64,000 bases of DNA from Mayamaea pseudoterrestris (lineage: Eukaryota; Bacillariophyta; Bacillariophyceae; Sellaphorales; Sellaphoraceae): assembly GCA_027923505.1 (NCBI GenBank), contig BROI01000005.1, positions 558,001 to 622,000 of the forward strand, written 5' to 3'. Every line of letters starts with the position of its first letter. The stretch's first letter is position 1. Of the stretch, positions 34,042 to 46,252 are shown piece after piece. Made by a program: the position numbers and the translations under genes. The notes beneath the pieces were generated by a model. It saw nothing but the letters and a program-made list of their open reading frames with translations. It was not told where the DNA came from and did not search any database.

Positions 34042-35886
34042 CTATGCCTTCATCTCCGCTCTATACCAACTGTTGTTGCCAAGCCCCCGAACATTCCAAG
34101 TCCCATCCGACGACTCTGGCTGTACATTAAAAGCCAAGTCTACCGCCTTGGAAGCTATACGAATCGTTCCATTCTCATTCACAATCGCCTCGGGCACTTC
34201 GCACTCCCAAAAGGTCCAGGCCCACGCTCGACCAAACTTTTGATCCCTTCCCTGCAGTAACTGTGCCGTGTTCCACGTCTTGCCATCATCACCCGTCACA
34301 TCGACCCGCACAATGTTGCGGCCACCGCCGGCCCACGCCCATCCTTGCACCTTGACCTTGACGCGATCACCAGGCTTTGGTTGCTCGTCGGTCAATCGCT
34401 CCATTTTGGTAATGCCAGAAAATACACTAACCTCCATCATGGATGGCATTTCCTTCAAGTCAATACCTTTGGCATCAGTAACATTGGGTGGAAGCGTCTT
34501 GTAGTTGAGTCCCCGCTGCCATGGACCCTCCGCTTCCTGCTTGGCCAGTTCAATTTTTTCCACCCACTTGACGTTTCGAACCGCCGCATACCCCGGCACC
34601 AGTATGCGTACTGGAAACCCATGCTCCCGCGGCAATGGTTCTCCATTCATTTCGTAGCAAACCAAAACGTCGCCGTAGGGATTGCATGCCTTTTCAATGC
34701 CAATGGATGCCGACATGCCATCGAGCGAGTGAAAGCGCACATGCTCCAAATGCAAATCTTCCTCCGCCGCAATGCAGTCGTCAACACCAGCCAGCTTCAA
34801 AACGTCGCGCAGTAACACACCTGTAAAGGTGGCCGTCGAAACAGCGCCCTGCCCCCAGGGCGTTCCGGATGTGCGCTGGAAAATGTTGAAGCCGCTCCGG
34901 CGGTTGCCGGAACATTGCAGCGTGGCCGTCACCGTTTTGGACGGTAGTTGCTTGAGTTCGTCCAACGACAGTTCCAACACTTTACCACCAGGTGCATAGG
35001 CACTGCAGTTCACTTTGAGTTTGTAATCTTTGACTTGATTGGCATTCAAAAATGGCACTGGATGATGGTGTCGAATGTAAAATAGCGCCGTCGGCGTCAA
35101 GTAGCTTTGCGTCAACAAATTGGTTGGCACTTCGGCGTTCATGGGAGTGTCGGAATGAACAATCAGACTGCGATGCCTTGACGGCTCCTTGCCGTAGGGA
35201 TCGTCTTGACTGAGTTGCTCGAGTGATTCGTCAATTTCTGCTTGATCCTGCTCGCGCAGTCGACCAATCGCCATGCGCTCCATGAGTTTGAGTGGAAGCT
35301 CACTGGCAAAGTGCTGTCTGTATAGATGCCAGTATGGTTCAATGGCACCTCCAGCCGCCTGACTAATCTTTTCACTGCCACCAGGATGGTTCGGTATGAA
35401 GTTGGTAACGTCGTAAACGGTTCCTCCATAAGTCATCCACATGGGTGTGCCGTCTTGGCCATTGTTTTCGGAAACTTGCTCGCTCGTGTAGACTGGAAGT
35501 GACGCATAGTAGGCGTCTTCCTCGTCACTGTCGTCGCGCTCGTCGTTGGCAACGTACGCTGGACTCAAGTTGGAGCGAGTCTTGCGGCGATTCTTTGTCT
35601 CCTTGTCGTTGGATGGGGCTTGCTCGCAATTAGTCGTCGTCGTCGTCGTAAAGGAATACGCTGATGCTGCTGATGCTGCCAAGACTGCAGCCACGGCAAG
35701 TACATGAAATTCGCTATGCTCGTTGGCCTGGTCGTTCAAAACGCTCACTGCTGCAGCTTGATGGTACCTGAATGAAGACCCATGCGTGAGTCGTGCAGCA
35801 AGTGGCTTGTTCAAAGCGAGGCGGTTCGCGGTGAGAAGCCGCGACTTGCTCGCGCTGCTAAACGAATTATATACAAGTCGCATCAT
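34042..35886 (-). CDS. SUOX: Sulfite oxidase (cytochrome b5 and molybdopterin domains)
   Basis: 614 residues, single exon. It oxidises sulfite to sulfate, passing electrons via heme b5 to cytochrome c in the mitochondrial intermembrane space. The N terminus is a basic presequence followed by a hydrophobic stretch (about 61-80), fitting bipartite sorting. The cytochrome b5 domain (about 133-212) has the heme-ligand motif HPGG at 167-170 and a second candidate His at 187 or 192. The molybdopterin domain (about 240-450) has the LQCSGNRR motif with the Mo-ligating Cys at 325, and the Mo-cofactor dimerisation domain follows (VKVQGWAWAGGGRNIVRVDV, WAWTFWECEVP). The order matches animal-type SUOX rather than the plant enzyme, which lacks the heme domain. 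It is convergent with the propeller gene. Confidence 0.93.
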   Translation of the reverse strand: MMRLVYNSFSSASKSRLLTANRLALNKPLAARLTHGSSFRYHQAAAVSVLNDQANEHSEFHVLAVAAVLAASAASAYSFTTTTTTNCEQAPSNDKETKNRRKTRSNLSPAYVANDERDDSDEEDAYYASLPVYTSEQVSENNGQDGTPMWMTYGGTVYDVTNFIPNHPGGSEKISQAAGGAIEPYWHLYRQHFASELPLKLMERMAIGRLREQDQAEIDESLEQLSQDDPYGKEPSRHRSLIVHSDTPMNAEVPTNLLTQSYLTPTALFYIRHHHPVPFLNANQVKDYKLKVNCSAYAPGGKVLELSLDELKQLPSKTVTATLQCSGNRRSGFNIFQRTSGTPWGQGAVSTATFTGVLLRDVLKLAGVDDCIAAEEDLHLEHVRFHSLDGMSASIGIEKACNPYGDVLVCYEMNGEPLPREHGFPVRILVPGYAAVRNVKWVEKIELAKQEAEGPWQRGLNYKTLPPNVTDAKGIDLKEMPSMMEVSVFSGITKMERLTDEQPKPGDRVKVKVQGWAWAGGGRNIVRVDVTGDDGKTWNTAQLLQGRDQKFGRAWAWTFWECEVPEAIVNENGTIRIASKAVDLAFNVQPESSDGTWNVRGLGNNSWYRAEMKA

Positions 35887-36217
35887 TGTCTTGCTAATTG
35901 CCGTGTTTATACAAATGAAGTAGCAGCAATATATAGAGCTTCTCGTTGTTGTTGCTGCCTTGATCGCGGAGTATCTGGCCGTTGCTTTGATGGACGAAAG
36001 GATCGCTCGAGTCGTACATCAAGTCGTAGCGGTAGTCGTACTGGTACTTGAATGCGTCATCACTGCACGACGAAAAAGGATCTCGTGGTCGCGCGACGAT
36101 GATCGAAAGTAGATCATCTTCCAATTCACCCATCAATAATATCCAAGTTTGCACCTTCCGATTGAGCAAGCTGTGTCAAGGAGCTCCTGAGAGTCGGACG
36201 CGACAATCATTCGAAGT
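35887..36217. other. Divergent promoter region, sulfite oxidase / S2P protease
   Basis: 331 bp between two divergent start codons. No specific motif can be supported. Confidence 0.5.
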
Positions 36218-38764
36218 ATGTCCAAGCGACTATCAGCAGCCATCGTTGCGCTACTGTACTGCACCGCTGCCGTCGACGCGTTTACGTTTCCATTGGCAGC
36301 ACGATGCCGACAGACTTGTCACATTGGATTTCCAAAAAATCATGCGGCATCGTATCGACTAACGAGTCGCATTCGCGTGACGCCGTCGTCCGACGAAAAA
36401 GGCAGCAGCAGAGGTGCAGCTTCGACGGACGATGGAACGAATGACGCAACTACGACGCAGCGCACGCCATTCTTGGCTCGCATCAAGGAAGTCTTTCAAC
36501 GAAACAAGAATAACAATGATGAAAACGAAGAAGCAAATGAAAAAGGAGAAATTACAACGTCTTTGCAAGCTGCTGCTACGTCGACAGCATCTTCTTCGTC
36601 TGCATCATCATTGTCTGCTTCATCATCGGCGACACCTCCAATCAACGAATCTCCATCGGATCAAGCCAGTCGCTTTCGAGCGCAGGCCGACAAGATGAGA
36701 CTCGAGGCGGATCGCTTGGACGCGGAACTGACGCTGCGCAAGATTGACAAGTTGGAGCGCGACATTGTGGCGGCTCAAAAGCTTAGCGGCGAAGAAGACG
36801 GCAAGACCAAGCAAAAACTCGAGCAGCTGGTTGCGGAAATGGACATGCTGCAGCGCAAACTACTGGGTGAGCCACAATCCGTTGCTTCGACCAAATCGCC
36901 AGCTGCAGCGTCGAATCAGTCAAGGAAGAGCACGCCATTAACGAAACCTGCAACTACCGAAAGCAATATCAGCAAAAAAAGCAAAATTTCGTTTGAACCA
37001 ATGGTCAAGGTTGCTTTTCCAAACCCGGAAGGCATGGACATTGACACAATTGCGGAGGAACTTGAGAAAATTCCCGGCTTTGCCCTCAAGAGCATGGCAT
37101 CCTTTGTCGACTTGGACTACGACTCGGCCGAAGATATTGACAAGCGCGAACTGGCCAAGCGCATGGATCAAATGCGACGAAACGACTTTTCCTTCATCGA
37201 CAAGCCACCTCCACCGCCGTTTTCGAGTCGACAGATTGAGGAGCGCGCGAAGGAAATACGAGAGGGAAGCATGGAGGCAAAGTTGTATCCGTGGGACATG
37301 ATGGTGAGCAGTCTTGAAATTGACGAAACAGCAAACGGTGTACAGCGCAACGAGACGGAACTAGCCATTCAGTCGCTCCAGTATGAATACTACATTGGTG
37401 ATCAAAACATTGACATTGATAAAATTATTAGTGACGAGGAGTGGCTGCAACCAGTTATTGCTGCATTGAACAAGACGGCGATTGACGCGGCGCTGGAAAC
37501 CTTGTATCCAGTCTGCACGCGCAAGCCCGACAATATTCCGACGGACGCTCAAATACAGCAACTTGCGAGTGCAGTCTTGCCCAAGGCAGGCTTTGCGAGT
37601 ACATCGAAACCGGAGCGAGTATCCGGTGGATTCATTATTCGAGGCAAGAGCAAGTTGGAGAATGGTAACAAGCTGATTGATGCCATTGACGCGGAAATGG
37701 CTAAAACGTCGCTTGCCAACAAGCTGACGGTTGTTTATACACCAGATCACTCTGCCTTTGTCGATGACGAGGCAATGGAACAAATGATGAGTACTGATGA
37801 AATACCAAGCATTTTGTATGTGCTGGGACCTGATATAGTGCGTGAACAAAGGCGCGTCGCGCTGTCGACAACGTCTGCGCTCGGTCTTGCGACTGCTTGG
37901 TACCTGTCGATATATCCGTATTTGCTGAATACTGGACTCTCCAAGCGCATTGAAGAAGACTTGGCACTAGTCGATTCCGGCATGTCGCCGGATCTTGCGT
38001 GGTTGACCGACCTTTCAATTCCACTGTTTGCAATATTTTTTGGCATACAAGTGCTGCATGAGCTTGGTCATCGCGCCGCTGCTGCCGCTAATGGAGTCAA
38101 GCTAACTTTTCCAGCCTTTGTGCCGTCCATCATTACGGGCATAACAAGTACTGTTACATCGTTCAAGTCTCCACCAAAGAACAAGGATGCCATGTTTGAC
38201 GTTGCGGTGGCTGGTCCTTTGACTGGAATGATTGCTTCAATAGCGGCCATTGCACTTGGAGCATCTCTGACACTGAGCAGCGATCCATCGCTACTACCAG
38301 CGCTGCCACTTCAGATATTACGACAAAGCACATTAGGAGGCGGCCTCATCGAATCAGTTCTCGGTGCAGGTGTATTGGCAGTACCGAGCGGAGCTGAAAA
38401 TTCAGCACAAATCGCTGCTATTACAATTCCTCTTCACCCACTGGCTGTTGCAGGATATATTTCACTCATTGTAAATGCCTTGTCGCTCGTGCCGGTTGGT
38501 ACAACAGATGGTGGTCGAGTCGCGCTTACACTTTTTGGACGTGGTGCGAAGCTTCTGATAGGAAATGTTTTCTTAACGGCATTATTCTGCATAGGCGCTT
38601 CAGGCAGCGACCTATTCCTGTTTTATTTTGGCTTTGTCCTCGCCTTCCAAACCGGGAACGAGATACCGTCGAGAAACGAAGTCGACCCACTCAGCTTTGA
38701 GCGGGTGCTAGTTGCAACAGCAGGGATTGTTTTGATGCTTCTTACGCTGATCCCGTTCCAATAA
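36218..38764 (+). CDS. Plastid EGY-type site-2 metalloprotease (copy A)
   Basis: 848 residues, single exon. Site-2 proteases cut within membrane helices; EGY members act in plastids. A signal peptide (MSKRLSAAIVALLYCTAAV) ends at DAF-TFP, the A-F cleavage motif of secondary plastids, followed by a Ser/Arg-rich transit region. A Ser-rich linker and a coiled coil (about 147-217) precede a conserved region (GFASTSKPERVSGGFIIRG) and the membrane-embedded protease. The zinc motif is HELGH (His 614), followed by KLTFPAFVPS and the FKSPPKNKDAMFDVAVAGP block typical of EGY. The second metal-site motif is TTDGG (Asp about 764). Several helices surround these motifs. It is tail-to-tail with copy B, 57 bp between stops. 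Confidence 0.9.
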   Translation: MSKRLSAAIVALLYCTAAVDAFTFPLAARCRQTCHIGFPKNHAASYRLTSRIRVTPSSDEKGSSRGAASTDDGTNDATTTQRTPFLARIKEVFQRNKNNNDENEEANEKGEITTSLQAAATSTASSSSASSLSASSSATPPINESPSDQASRFRAQADKMRLEADRLDAELTLRKIDKLERDIVAAQKLSGEEDGKTKQKLEQLVAEMDMLQRKLLGEPQSVASTKSPAAASNQSRKSTPLTKPATTESNISKKSKISFEPMVKVAFPNPEGMDIDTIAEELEKIPGFALKSMASFVDLDYDSAEDIDKRELAKRMDQMRRNDFSFIDKPPPPPFSSRQIEERAKEIREGSMEAKLYPWDMMVSSLEIDETANGVQRNETELAIQSLQYEYYIGDQNIDIDKIISDEEWLQPVIAALNKTAIDAALETLYPVCTRKPDNIPTDAQIQQLASAVLPKAGFASTSKPERVSGGFIIRGKSKLENGNKLIDAIDAEMAKTSLANKLTVVYTPDHSAFVDDEAMEQMMSTDEIPSILYVLGPDIVREQRRVALSTTSALGLATAWYLSIYPYLLNTGLSKRIEEDLALVDSGMSPDLAWLTDLSIPLFAIFFGIQVLHELGHRAAAAANGVKLTFPAFVPSIITGITSTVTSFKSPPKNKDAMFDVAVAGPLTGMIASIAAIALGASLTLSSDPSLLPALPLQILRQSTLGGGLIESVLGAGVLAVPSGAENSAQIAAITIPLHPLAVAGYISLIVNALSLVPVGTTDGGRVALTLFGRGAKLLIGNVFLTALFCIGASGSDLFLFYFGFVLAFQTGNEIPSRNEVDPLSFERVLVATAGIVLMLLTLIPFQ

Positions 38765-38821
38765 TGCCCGAAGAACATAGAGTGTGTAAATAACAATAGA
38801 ATTGGTATTGCTAGCTCGTGT

Positions 38822-41569
38822 CTAGGCAGGTAGAGGAGCAAGCGCTAGCACGACCACCAAACCAGTTGCAAGAGCCAATCCAGATCGAACGAGATCAACC
38901 TCCTGGACTTCATTCTTCACAGGACCTTCAAGTTCCCTTTGCCAAATGACACAAAATAAAGAGTACAGTAAAAGCGAATCCGACCCATCGGCACCCAGCA
39001 GACCAGCAACGCACAACATTACCAAAGTAAATGCGTTGATGACGAACGCGATATGCCGTCCGAAAATAGATACACTGATGCGTCCGCCGTCTGTATCTGT
39101 TCGTTGGCGGGAGCGATGCAGCTGAGTAAACATTGAGCAAAAGGCACACGTAGCGCATGTCAACGTCTACTTACTTCCAAGTGGCAGAAGAGCCAAAGCA
39201 TTCGAAAACATGCCCACAAAACCAGCAATGGCCGTCGAGTGCAGCGGAACAAATGTGTCTGCGCCTGTCGTTTCGTGAAGAGCACCTTTCCCAAGCAAAA
39301 ATTCGATCAAACCTCCACCCAATGCACTTGATCGAAGTAATGAAGTCGGTAGAGCTGGTAGCAGGGCAATATTCTCTGGACTCAGTGATGCCGTAACATT
39401 AAGCCCGTAAACTAGAAGGGCAATGGAGGCCGCCAAGCCAGCCAGCGGACCAGCCAGCGAGAAATCAAAAAGCGATCTCAAACTTGGAGGCGGCGATTCA
39501 ATCGGCGTGATTGCTCCTAACATACCGAGGTTAACGGATGGGACTAGGGAAGGTAGTCCCACAGCAAAGTCGTCTCGAAAAGCTACGGCCCTATGCGCAG
39601 CTTCGTGTAAAATCTGGATGGCGAGCAATGATCCAATAACGGAAAAGGCTGGGCCTGCGAGCAAAGTTATGTCGTCCCCGATCTGGTCATGAACTGCTGG
39701 TTGAAACTCGGAAGCGACGACACTAAAAGCAACCACCGCTGCAATCCCTAAACTTGTAACAAGCACCTTTTTGACCACTCCACCATGATCGTAAAAAGTA
39801 GTTGGGTCTTTGGCGGTAACAAGGAACAGTTGTTCGTCTTCATAACCCATTTCAATGAGCTCGTCCGCCATGGGTGATGGATTCTCAATGTAGAAGTACT
39901 CCAACTGATTCTTTAAATCAGCGTCCAACATTTTTTCAACCTTTGCCATAAGCTTGACTCCTTCGGGATCATCTGATATTTGGTTTTCGCCCTTGACGTA
40001 CCATCCACCCAGCACTCGCTCCGGTTTGCTGGTCACCATGAATGTTCGTCGACCGAGTTTGGCCGCAAAGGCGTTCACTAGTTCAAGACTCGGATGCTGT
40101 CCCTCCATGCGCGCAACGTGTGGGTATAGCTCCTCAATATAACGGCTTCGATCAACAAAGTCAATATCGCTATACTCTGGCAAATCAGGGAGACTGCTGC
40201 CCGTCGCACTCTCAAAGATTGCACTCTGCAGCTTGGACCAGGCGGCATCGCTTCCATCAAACCCTTTTCCCAAAGCTTTCACAATCGTGTCCACAGAGCA
40301 GTCTTCCTTCAAATTCATTTTGTTTGCCAAGTAGTTGCGAAGTATTGTCGGTAATGTTTCTACAGCTGCTCTCGTTTCATCTACCATTTCCTTCTTCATC
40401 GGTGCATACTCTGCAACCTGCTCCAGAAGTTGCATCTGCTGCTCATAATAATCAAGCATGATTGCTAGCTCTAACGAATCATCTGCATTTGCATTCTGAG
40501 CTCGTTTGTAGAGAGCCTGTAGTGTCAATGGAAGGCTGCCAACAGCCTCGAGTCGAGCCTGGAGTTCATCGTCCGTCATGGGCGCAAGGTTGAGACAAAC
40601 ATTGTCGCTATATGTATAAACGCCTTCCTCATTTATTGTCTTTTCTGTCTGATCAATTTCGCGCTTCAATTGCGTCTTTTCCACCGAGCTCGAACTGGCG
40701 AGGTACTGCTTCTTCAAGTCATCGAGTCGCTGAATATCCTCCATTGGCTCGACGACTGCTTGGCGAATCTTGTTTTCAAAGTGTGCTCGAAGGACGGGAT
40801 CAGCTCGAAAGGCGGCTAGCTTGTCGTCAATTGTTGCGTTTGGCATTTTCTGTTCAATGTTTTGAGCAATGGGCAAGTACATTTTCAAATCTTCTTCGTC
40901 AAAGCCATAGAGTGGAGTCTTCTCCTTTAGCTGAGGTGCAGCTCCGGTTCGTGGGTTTCGAGGTATACTCTCTGATACCACTAATTCTTCTTCATCCACC
41001 AACTTATTCTCAGCAAACGATTGCTTTGATGTTGTACTAAAGTATACTGGTTTTGATGGATCATTTGCTGGCTCGACTGCCTTTTGCAAAAGTTGCTCTT
41101 TAACAGGCGCTGGGTCCTCAATTGGTTGCTGCAACTTCAGTTGGAGCGCTTCGAGTTGTCGCTCCAACTTTTCTCGCTCGTCAGGCTTGTCTTCCAATTT
41201 CTTGGACTTGCTGCTGCTCAGTTTTCGTTCAATAGCCTCAATTTTGCTCAAAGTCAAAGCCATGTCAAGCTGGGCCGCTTCAAGACGAATGCGTTCTGCA
41301 TCCTGCTTCCATCGGGCCACTTGATCCGACAATTCAGTCGTCGTTGTAATTTTCGAAGTCTCTTCTTCAATAGCCAGCGATGCATCTATTACCATGTAGC
41401 GAGTTACATCATTCAAAGTAGAAAGAATTCGAATTACACCTCTCCGTTTTGTAGCCCTCGCCATCTCATCGTGCCGATTGAATGAGTGCCGAGGATTGAA
41501 TGCCCCAACAGGTGCGACACTGCTCGTCACAGCCACCAGAATTAGCAGTAATCTCTCTGATAGACTCAT
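38822..41569 (-). CDS. Plastid EGY-type site-2 metalloprotease (copy B)
   Basis: 889 residues in two exons (intron 39097-39174, 78 bp). A signal peptide (MSLSERLLLILVAVTSSVA) leads to GAF-NP, an A-F plastid cleavage motif. A coiled coil (AERIRLEAAQLDMALTLSKI) matches that of copy A (ADKMRLEADRLDAELTLRKI), and SKPERVLGGWYVKGENQ matches SKPERVSGGFIIRGKSK. The protease core keeps HExxH as HEAAH (His about 655), then SLVPSVNLGMLGAITPIESP. The splice joins LPLG to NTDGG, giving the second metal motif. It is longer in the middle than copy A and diverged, so the duplication is old. Confidence 0.88.
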
Positions 41570-41786
41570 CGTCCTCCTGCTGAGTAATGTCTACAATTTT
41601 GTTATGAAATTCGAATGTGATTCACAGTCAATTGCTGATCTTTGAAGATGATGGATCGCGACGAGATGTCGCACTAGTAACGCTACGATATTTCCTATCC
41701 ATTATTTTGACATTGCAAGGATGCTATAGGAATGTTAACAAGTAAGTAAAGTACAGCGATTATAGCGGCCTTTACCTTGTCAAGTG

Positions 41787-43440
41787 TCACCTCTTCTTGC
41801 AGTTTGTCTCGTTAAACGGCGACCATTCGGTCACAAACCGAACGCCATTTCGCTTCACGGCTCGATAAATGGCAAGATTGACTTGCTGCAAGTCCTCCCA
41901 ATACTTTTTTCCAATTGGCTTGCCGTAGTGATGTGTATCAACCACAATCTCCAAGTGCGTCGCGCGAAAATGTCTCCAGGTGGCGCGAAACTACAAATTA
42001 AAGGAAATGAGAGGGTTAGTGAACGATAGCAAGTCCTTCCGCAGCTATCAAGATCCGGCCATTACACACTCACCGGCTTGCTACCGTCTGTAATCACGTC
42101 CTTGCAGCTGAGTTTTATCTCCTGCATTATATCGTCAAGACATTGCGGTAGCTTCTCCGCATCGTCGTAATGAAAGCGAAGCGTTTGCTGAATCTGACAA
42201 ACTGTACACCGCGACACGTTTCGCACTCGCTGCATGCCAAGCTCATTGTTTGGAACAACTTCTAGCAGATTGTCATAGTTTCGAATCGTTGTTTGCATCC
42301 ATCCGATCTTATGCACGGCGCCAACCGTTCCATCACCAAACTTGACATGCTCGCCCTGCACAAAGCGATTCGTCGTGCTCAAGGCTAGTCCATTGACCAG
42401 CATGGAAGCCAAGTCTCGTGATGCTAAACCAATTATGAGTGTGCCGGCCTGTCAAAAGTAGTAAAATGCGACATGGTTGGCTATGAATGATCAATCGCTC
42501 ATGCGAGCCCCGCATCTTTACTTACACTTCCAAACGCAAACATGCTAGTCACGCCAACTCCCATTTCAACGTCCAAAATATCCAGCAAAAGCATAATGGT
42601 GCACAAGAAAATGATTCCGTCCAGCAATCGATCCACGACGCTCGTCTGTCCGCGCAGCAACAATGGCTGCTGCTGCAACGATGCTTGCCCCGCTGGTGGC
42701 AACGGTCGGTTCATCTTGACGCTGCCATTCGTTGGCTCGTCACTACTCATCATCACGACTTGATTCAGCACGTAGCGCTTCAGCACGGCCAATCGCTGGG
42801 CGGCCCAGGCAATGTACAAAATCTTGGCAAAGCCAAAGGATAAATTCTCCATGTTTCGACAAAAACCCAAGCCAACCAGTATTTTGAACAGCAAATCGGT
42901 GCAAAAGACCATTGAGGACAGTCGCGCCACTTGTGAAACGTGATCAACGAGTTGAAAAAGATAAGAGTCTTCAAAGATCCAAGCAGGTGTCGTAGTATTA
43001 GACGTCGTCTTGTAACTCTTGCTAGTGCTACTGCAGTCATTCATGTATTCGTCGTCGTCAGATTCACACGCATCTCGCAAATCATGCCGCCGATACCGAC
43101 ACTTGACAGCGGCGCACTGCTTGTACAAGCTTCTACAGGCTGGTACCATCACCCATCCCGCTAGAAACAGTAACAAGCAGTCGCGCAAGCGAATCGTTTC
43201 CATCAACACTTTGATCATGACCACTATATCGGACAGTGATGGAGACAATGCAAGTGTTGTTATTGTCACGCGAGGATACAACACGTAGGGAGTCTTGTGA
43301 CTATTCGTCAAGCTGCTCGCGTCTGGCAGCCAGGATGCTCGGGGGTTTCGTTGATTTCTACTGCACGTCTTGTATAGCAAAGTTGGCACCGATTCGAGGA
43401 GAAGCGTTCGAAGGCGAGCAAATGTAGAATTCATAGTCAT
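41787..43440 (-). CDS. MscS-family mechanosensitive channel
   Basis: Three exons (43440-42526, 42448-42074, 41990-41787; introns of 77 and 83 bp) encode 497 residues. The N-terminal half has several hydrophobic helices separated by a polar, acidic loop. The pore helix and beta domain carry the MscS signature: GTLIIGLASRDLASMLVNGL, then RFVQGEHVKFGDGTVGAV, then TTIRNYDNLLEVVPNNEL. The C-terminal alpha/beta region ends at FNETNCKKR. Such channels release ions under membrane tension. No clear plastid signal is seen; the N terminus lacks a clean signal peptide, so the membrane (plasma, ER or organelle) is unknown. It converges with S2P copy B. Confidence 0.85.
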
Positions 43441-43629
43441 GATGGTGCTAATGCTGCTAGCTTCATAAAGAGACTGTAGTCACAATTAGCTCTAGTACAA
43501 TTGATTTGCTTCCTCTAACACAACAATACGACCAAGACCTCACTACTGTAACATATTCATGCCAGATTCTGCGAGGCAGATTCGCAAACCGATCGAGTTT
43601 GTGACTTGCAAAACCTCCAAGTGTCGACA

Positions 43630-45870
43630 ATGTCGCATAGGGACTTAATCCGTGCCAAGACTAAAATATCAATGATAATTCAGGATGCAAAAACATATGC
43701 CCCAACCGTTTTCAATTTTCTGGATTCCACTCGTGGCTTGCGCGATCTTGTCGGCCATGGAGATGCGAGCGAGCACTTCATGGCGAACGGAGCTCAATAC
43801 ACCATCGTTGCGCCAACTGATACCATGACGCTACCCAATGACAAATTTATCATAAATCAAGACTCCAAGCGAGAGGCGGGAAATAATGATTCCGAGCAAC
43901 CGGAAACGTCGTTTACTTTTCGTCAAAAAGATTCAGGAGCTGCTGCTGCTGACGATGACAATTTTAACGATGACATGAAGAATCAGCCTGCTACTATTGA
44001 TCATTCAGAACCACTACAATCAAGTTATGGATCGTCCTCGCGCCGCCGCATGCTGCAGAATCACTTCATGCCGCTCTTTACGCATCCGCAGCAGCGGCAA
44101 CGATGGGGCGACAGTCAGCTACATCCCCATAAAAATTGGGGTGACGTCTTTTTCGATCTATTCTATGTGGCAGCGTGAGTAGTGAATTTGATAATGATAA
44201 AAAGTGACTGTAATGGAGCGGAACGCGACTTTTATCATTGCTAAATTTTTGCTGCTCATCATCATGCGCTTCCGTCGCTGCTCTCACCCTGCTCGTACAT
44301 TTTCCAATCAGCGCCTACAATCTCGGACACTTGCTCAAAGCCGATCCAGCACCAAGAGGTCTCCTTTACCTCATTGGCTGCTTCCTACCCATTATGGGTT
44401 TATGGGCTACCAAAATGTTGTATGACTGCCGCTTCTTTGTCGGCAATGACCTTTGGCACCGCCTTTTGGAAATTTGTAAGCTCGTTTGCCTAGCGACGGC
44501 GGTATGGAGCATTCGCGACGTTGCAATCATGTCGCATCCATCCGACTACCCCGACATGTTTCACTACTGCGCCGGCGTGACGGGGGCGTTGGTGGTGGTG
44601 CAGATTCGATTCTGGGAAATCATCGTTTGTCAGCTTTTGAACAAAAAAGGCTTATTTCCAGAAGCTTTCTACGTGGCGCGGCGAGACTTGATTTGGACGG
44701 GAGTGCAACTTGCCTTTTATTTTGCGGCGACGGTGTACGCTGGTTCCATGTACTTTGGGAATGGGGCGGACAGTAGTGATTACGAAGGCGCGGCGTCGCA
44801 TGCAACGAATTCAAACGCGACGTTGGACGCATCCACTGACGACCACCACCGAAGTTTGGCTTCTGAAATACTTTCAACGAGTGCGAGCGCCATTGATGAC
44901 ACTCCCATTATTCTTTGCATCGTCGGAACTATGCTCGGACAGGTTTTGTTTTCCTTCATTGTCGGTGTATTCCTGTCGCCGCAAATTCGAAAGATTCCAA
45001 TTGAAAGGTAGGTGCTAGTGCTCTACAGAAACGTCGCTTGTCTTGTGACTCACGCAAGCATTCTTATGGTATGTTTAAAGTATCACCGTCCCCATGCACG
45101 TTGAGTACGCGATCCATCGCTACGGCGAGTGGACCATGCTGATGCTCGGTGAGTCAATCTTGTCGCTACTCATTGTCAACGTGGTTGACAGCGAAGACTA
45201 CTATGGAGTCTTTTTCGCGGGTGTCATTGCCATTATCTTTCTGCAGTATGTGCACTTTCGATCGCAGCCAAGCGACCCTGCCGAGCACGCCATGCGTCGG
45301 AGCAGGCTATCGGGCATGCTGGTCAATTATACCTACCAGATATACTCGGCATCGCTAATTATATTGGGATGCACTTATAAAATGTTTCTGTACGAAGTTG
45401 TCGAGGCTACGCAAACAAGCCACGGCCGATTCCGAGTGCTTGGCAAAGTGTTTGACAGGTGGCTCGCTGAAGAAGAAAGTAGCTTGCCGACGGAAGTGCG
45501 CCAACAGAATATTGCAAACCTGTTCAGTGGCTCCATGGCCTGCGTATGGTTGTGTCAAGATATCATGCTACTGGCGCACAAGGGTTTGCACGCAAACTAT
45601 CATCGAGGAGTCGAATGCTCGATTGCCAAGCGAGCAATTTCCGTGTCATTCGTCTTGGTACGAGTCGGCTTGATTGTATTCTTTGCCACGCTCAGCCAGT
45701 ACGAAACGGATCCGGCGCGCCTTGCAGCGATTGGATGCGCCGGAGTGGTCATGCAGTTTTTGTCGCGCGCCGTCGGTACCATGGTCTTTACCGGCAAGGT
45801 CAATAAGCAAGATCGACCCGAAGTGTTTCATCTAAAAGCAAACGATGGATTGTGCTCGGCTCTGGAATAG
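43630..45870 (+). CDS. LtrA-family (low temperature requirement A) membrane protein
   Basis: Three exons (43630-44174, 44312-45007, 45081-45870; introns of 137 and 73 bp) encode 676 residues. The first exon is a soluble polar head ending in the family hallmark DVFFDLFYVAA; the splice continues it as AYNL, as in bacterial LtrA. Multiple hydrophobic helices follow. The third exon holds a second hallmark, VEYAIHRYGEWTMLMLGESI, and then FRSQPSDPAEHAMRRSRLSG. The biochemical role of LtrA proteins is not established, and members are common in diatoms and fungi. I chose the ATG at 43630; the frame extends further upstream only from a TTG. It is head-to-head with the MscS gene, about 190 bp between starts. 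Confidence 0.85.
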
Positions 45871-46252
45871 TAATATGAGCGTTTATGTTTTTGATTTGAT
45901 TCTTGTGATTGATGCATCAAGACTGGTAACTTACTTACTTGCTCTTCAAAGGCTTTCGCAAGCGTCACTGCCACTTCGGTATCATGCCAACATTGTGTTT
46001 GTTTGACCATTGGAGTAAGCCTTGCTCATGCAATGACAATCGACTTCTCTACGGAACTTGTGTCATTTAGCAACCAACGGCTTGTTCTCGAGCGAAAGTC
46101 AGTGAGGGAGAGGTAGTCGATGTCGCACCAGTTCTCCTCGAACTCACTCATTCGACACGACATCACAATCGTCGTCACACTTTTTGCGACTGCATCAGCA
46201 CACCCAAGTCGACCGACAGCGCAACCTTTGACATTATCAAGCATTGAACACA
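45871..46252. other. Intergenic, nothing recognised
   Basis: 3' flank of the LtrA gene and promoter region of the MsrB gene. No domain or RNA was recognised. Confidence 0.5.
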
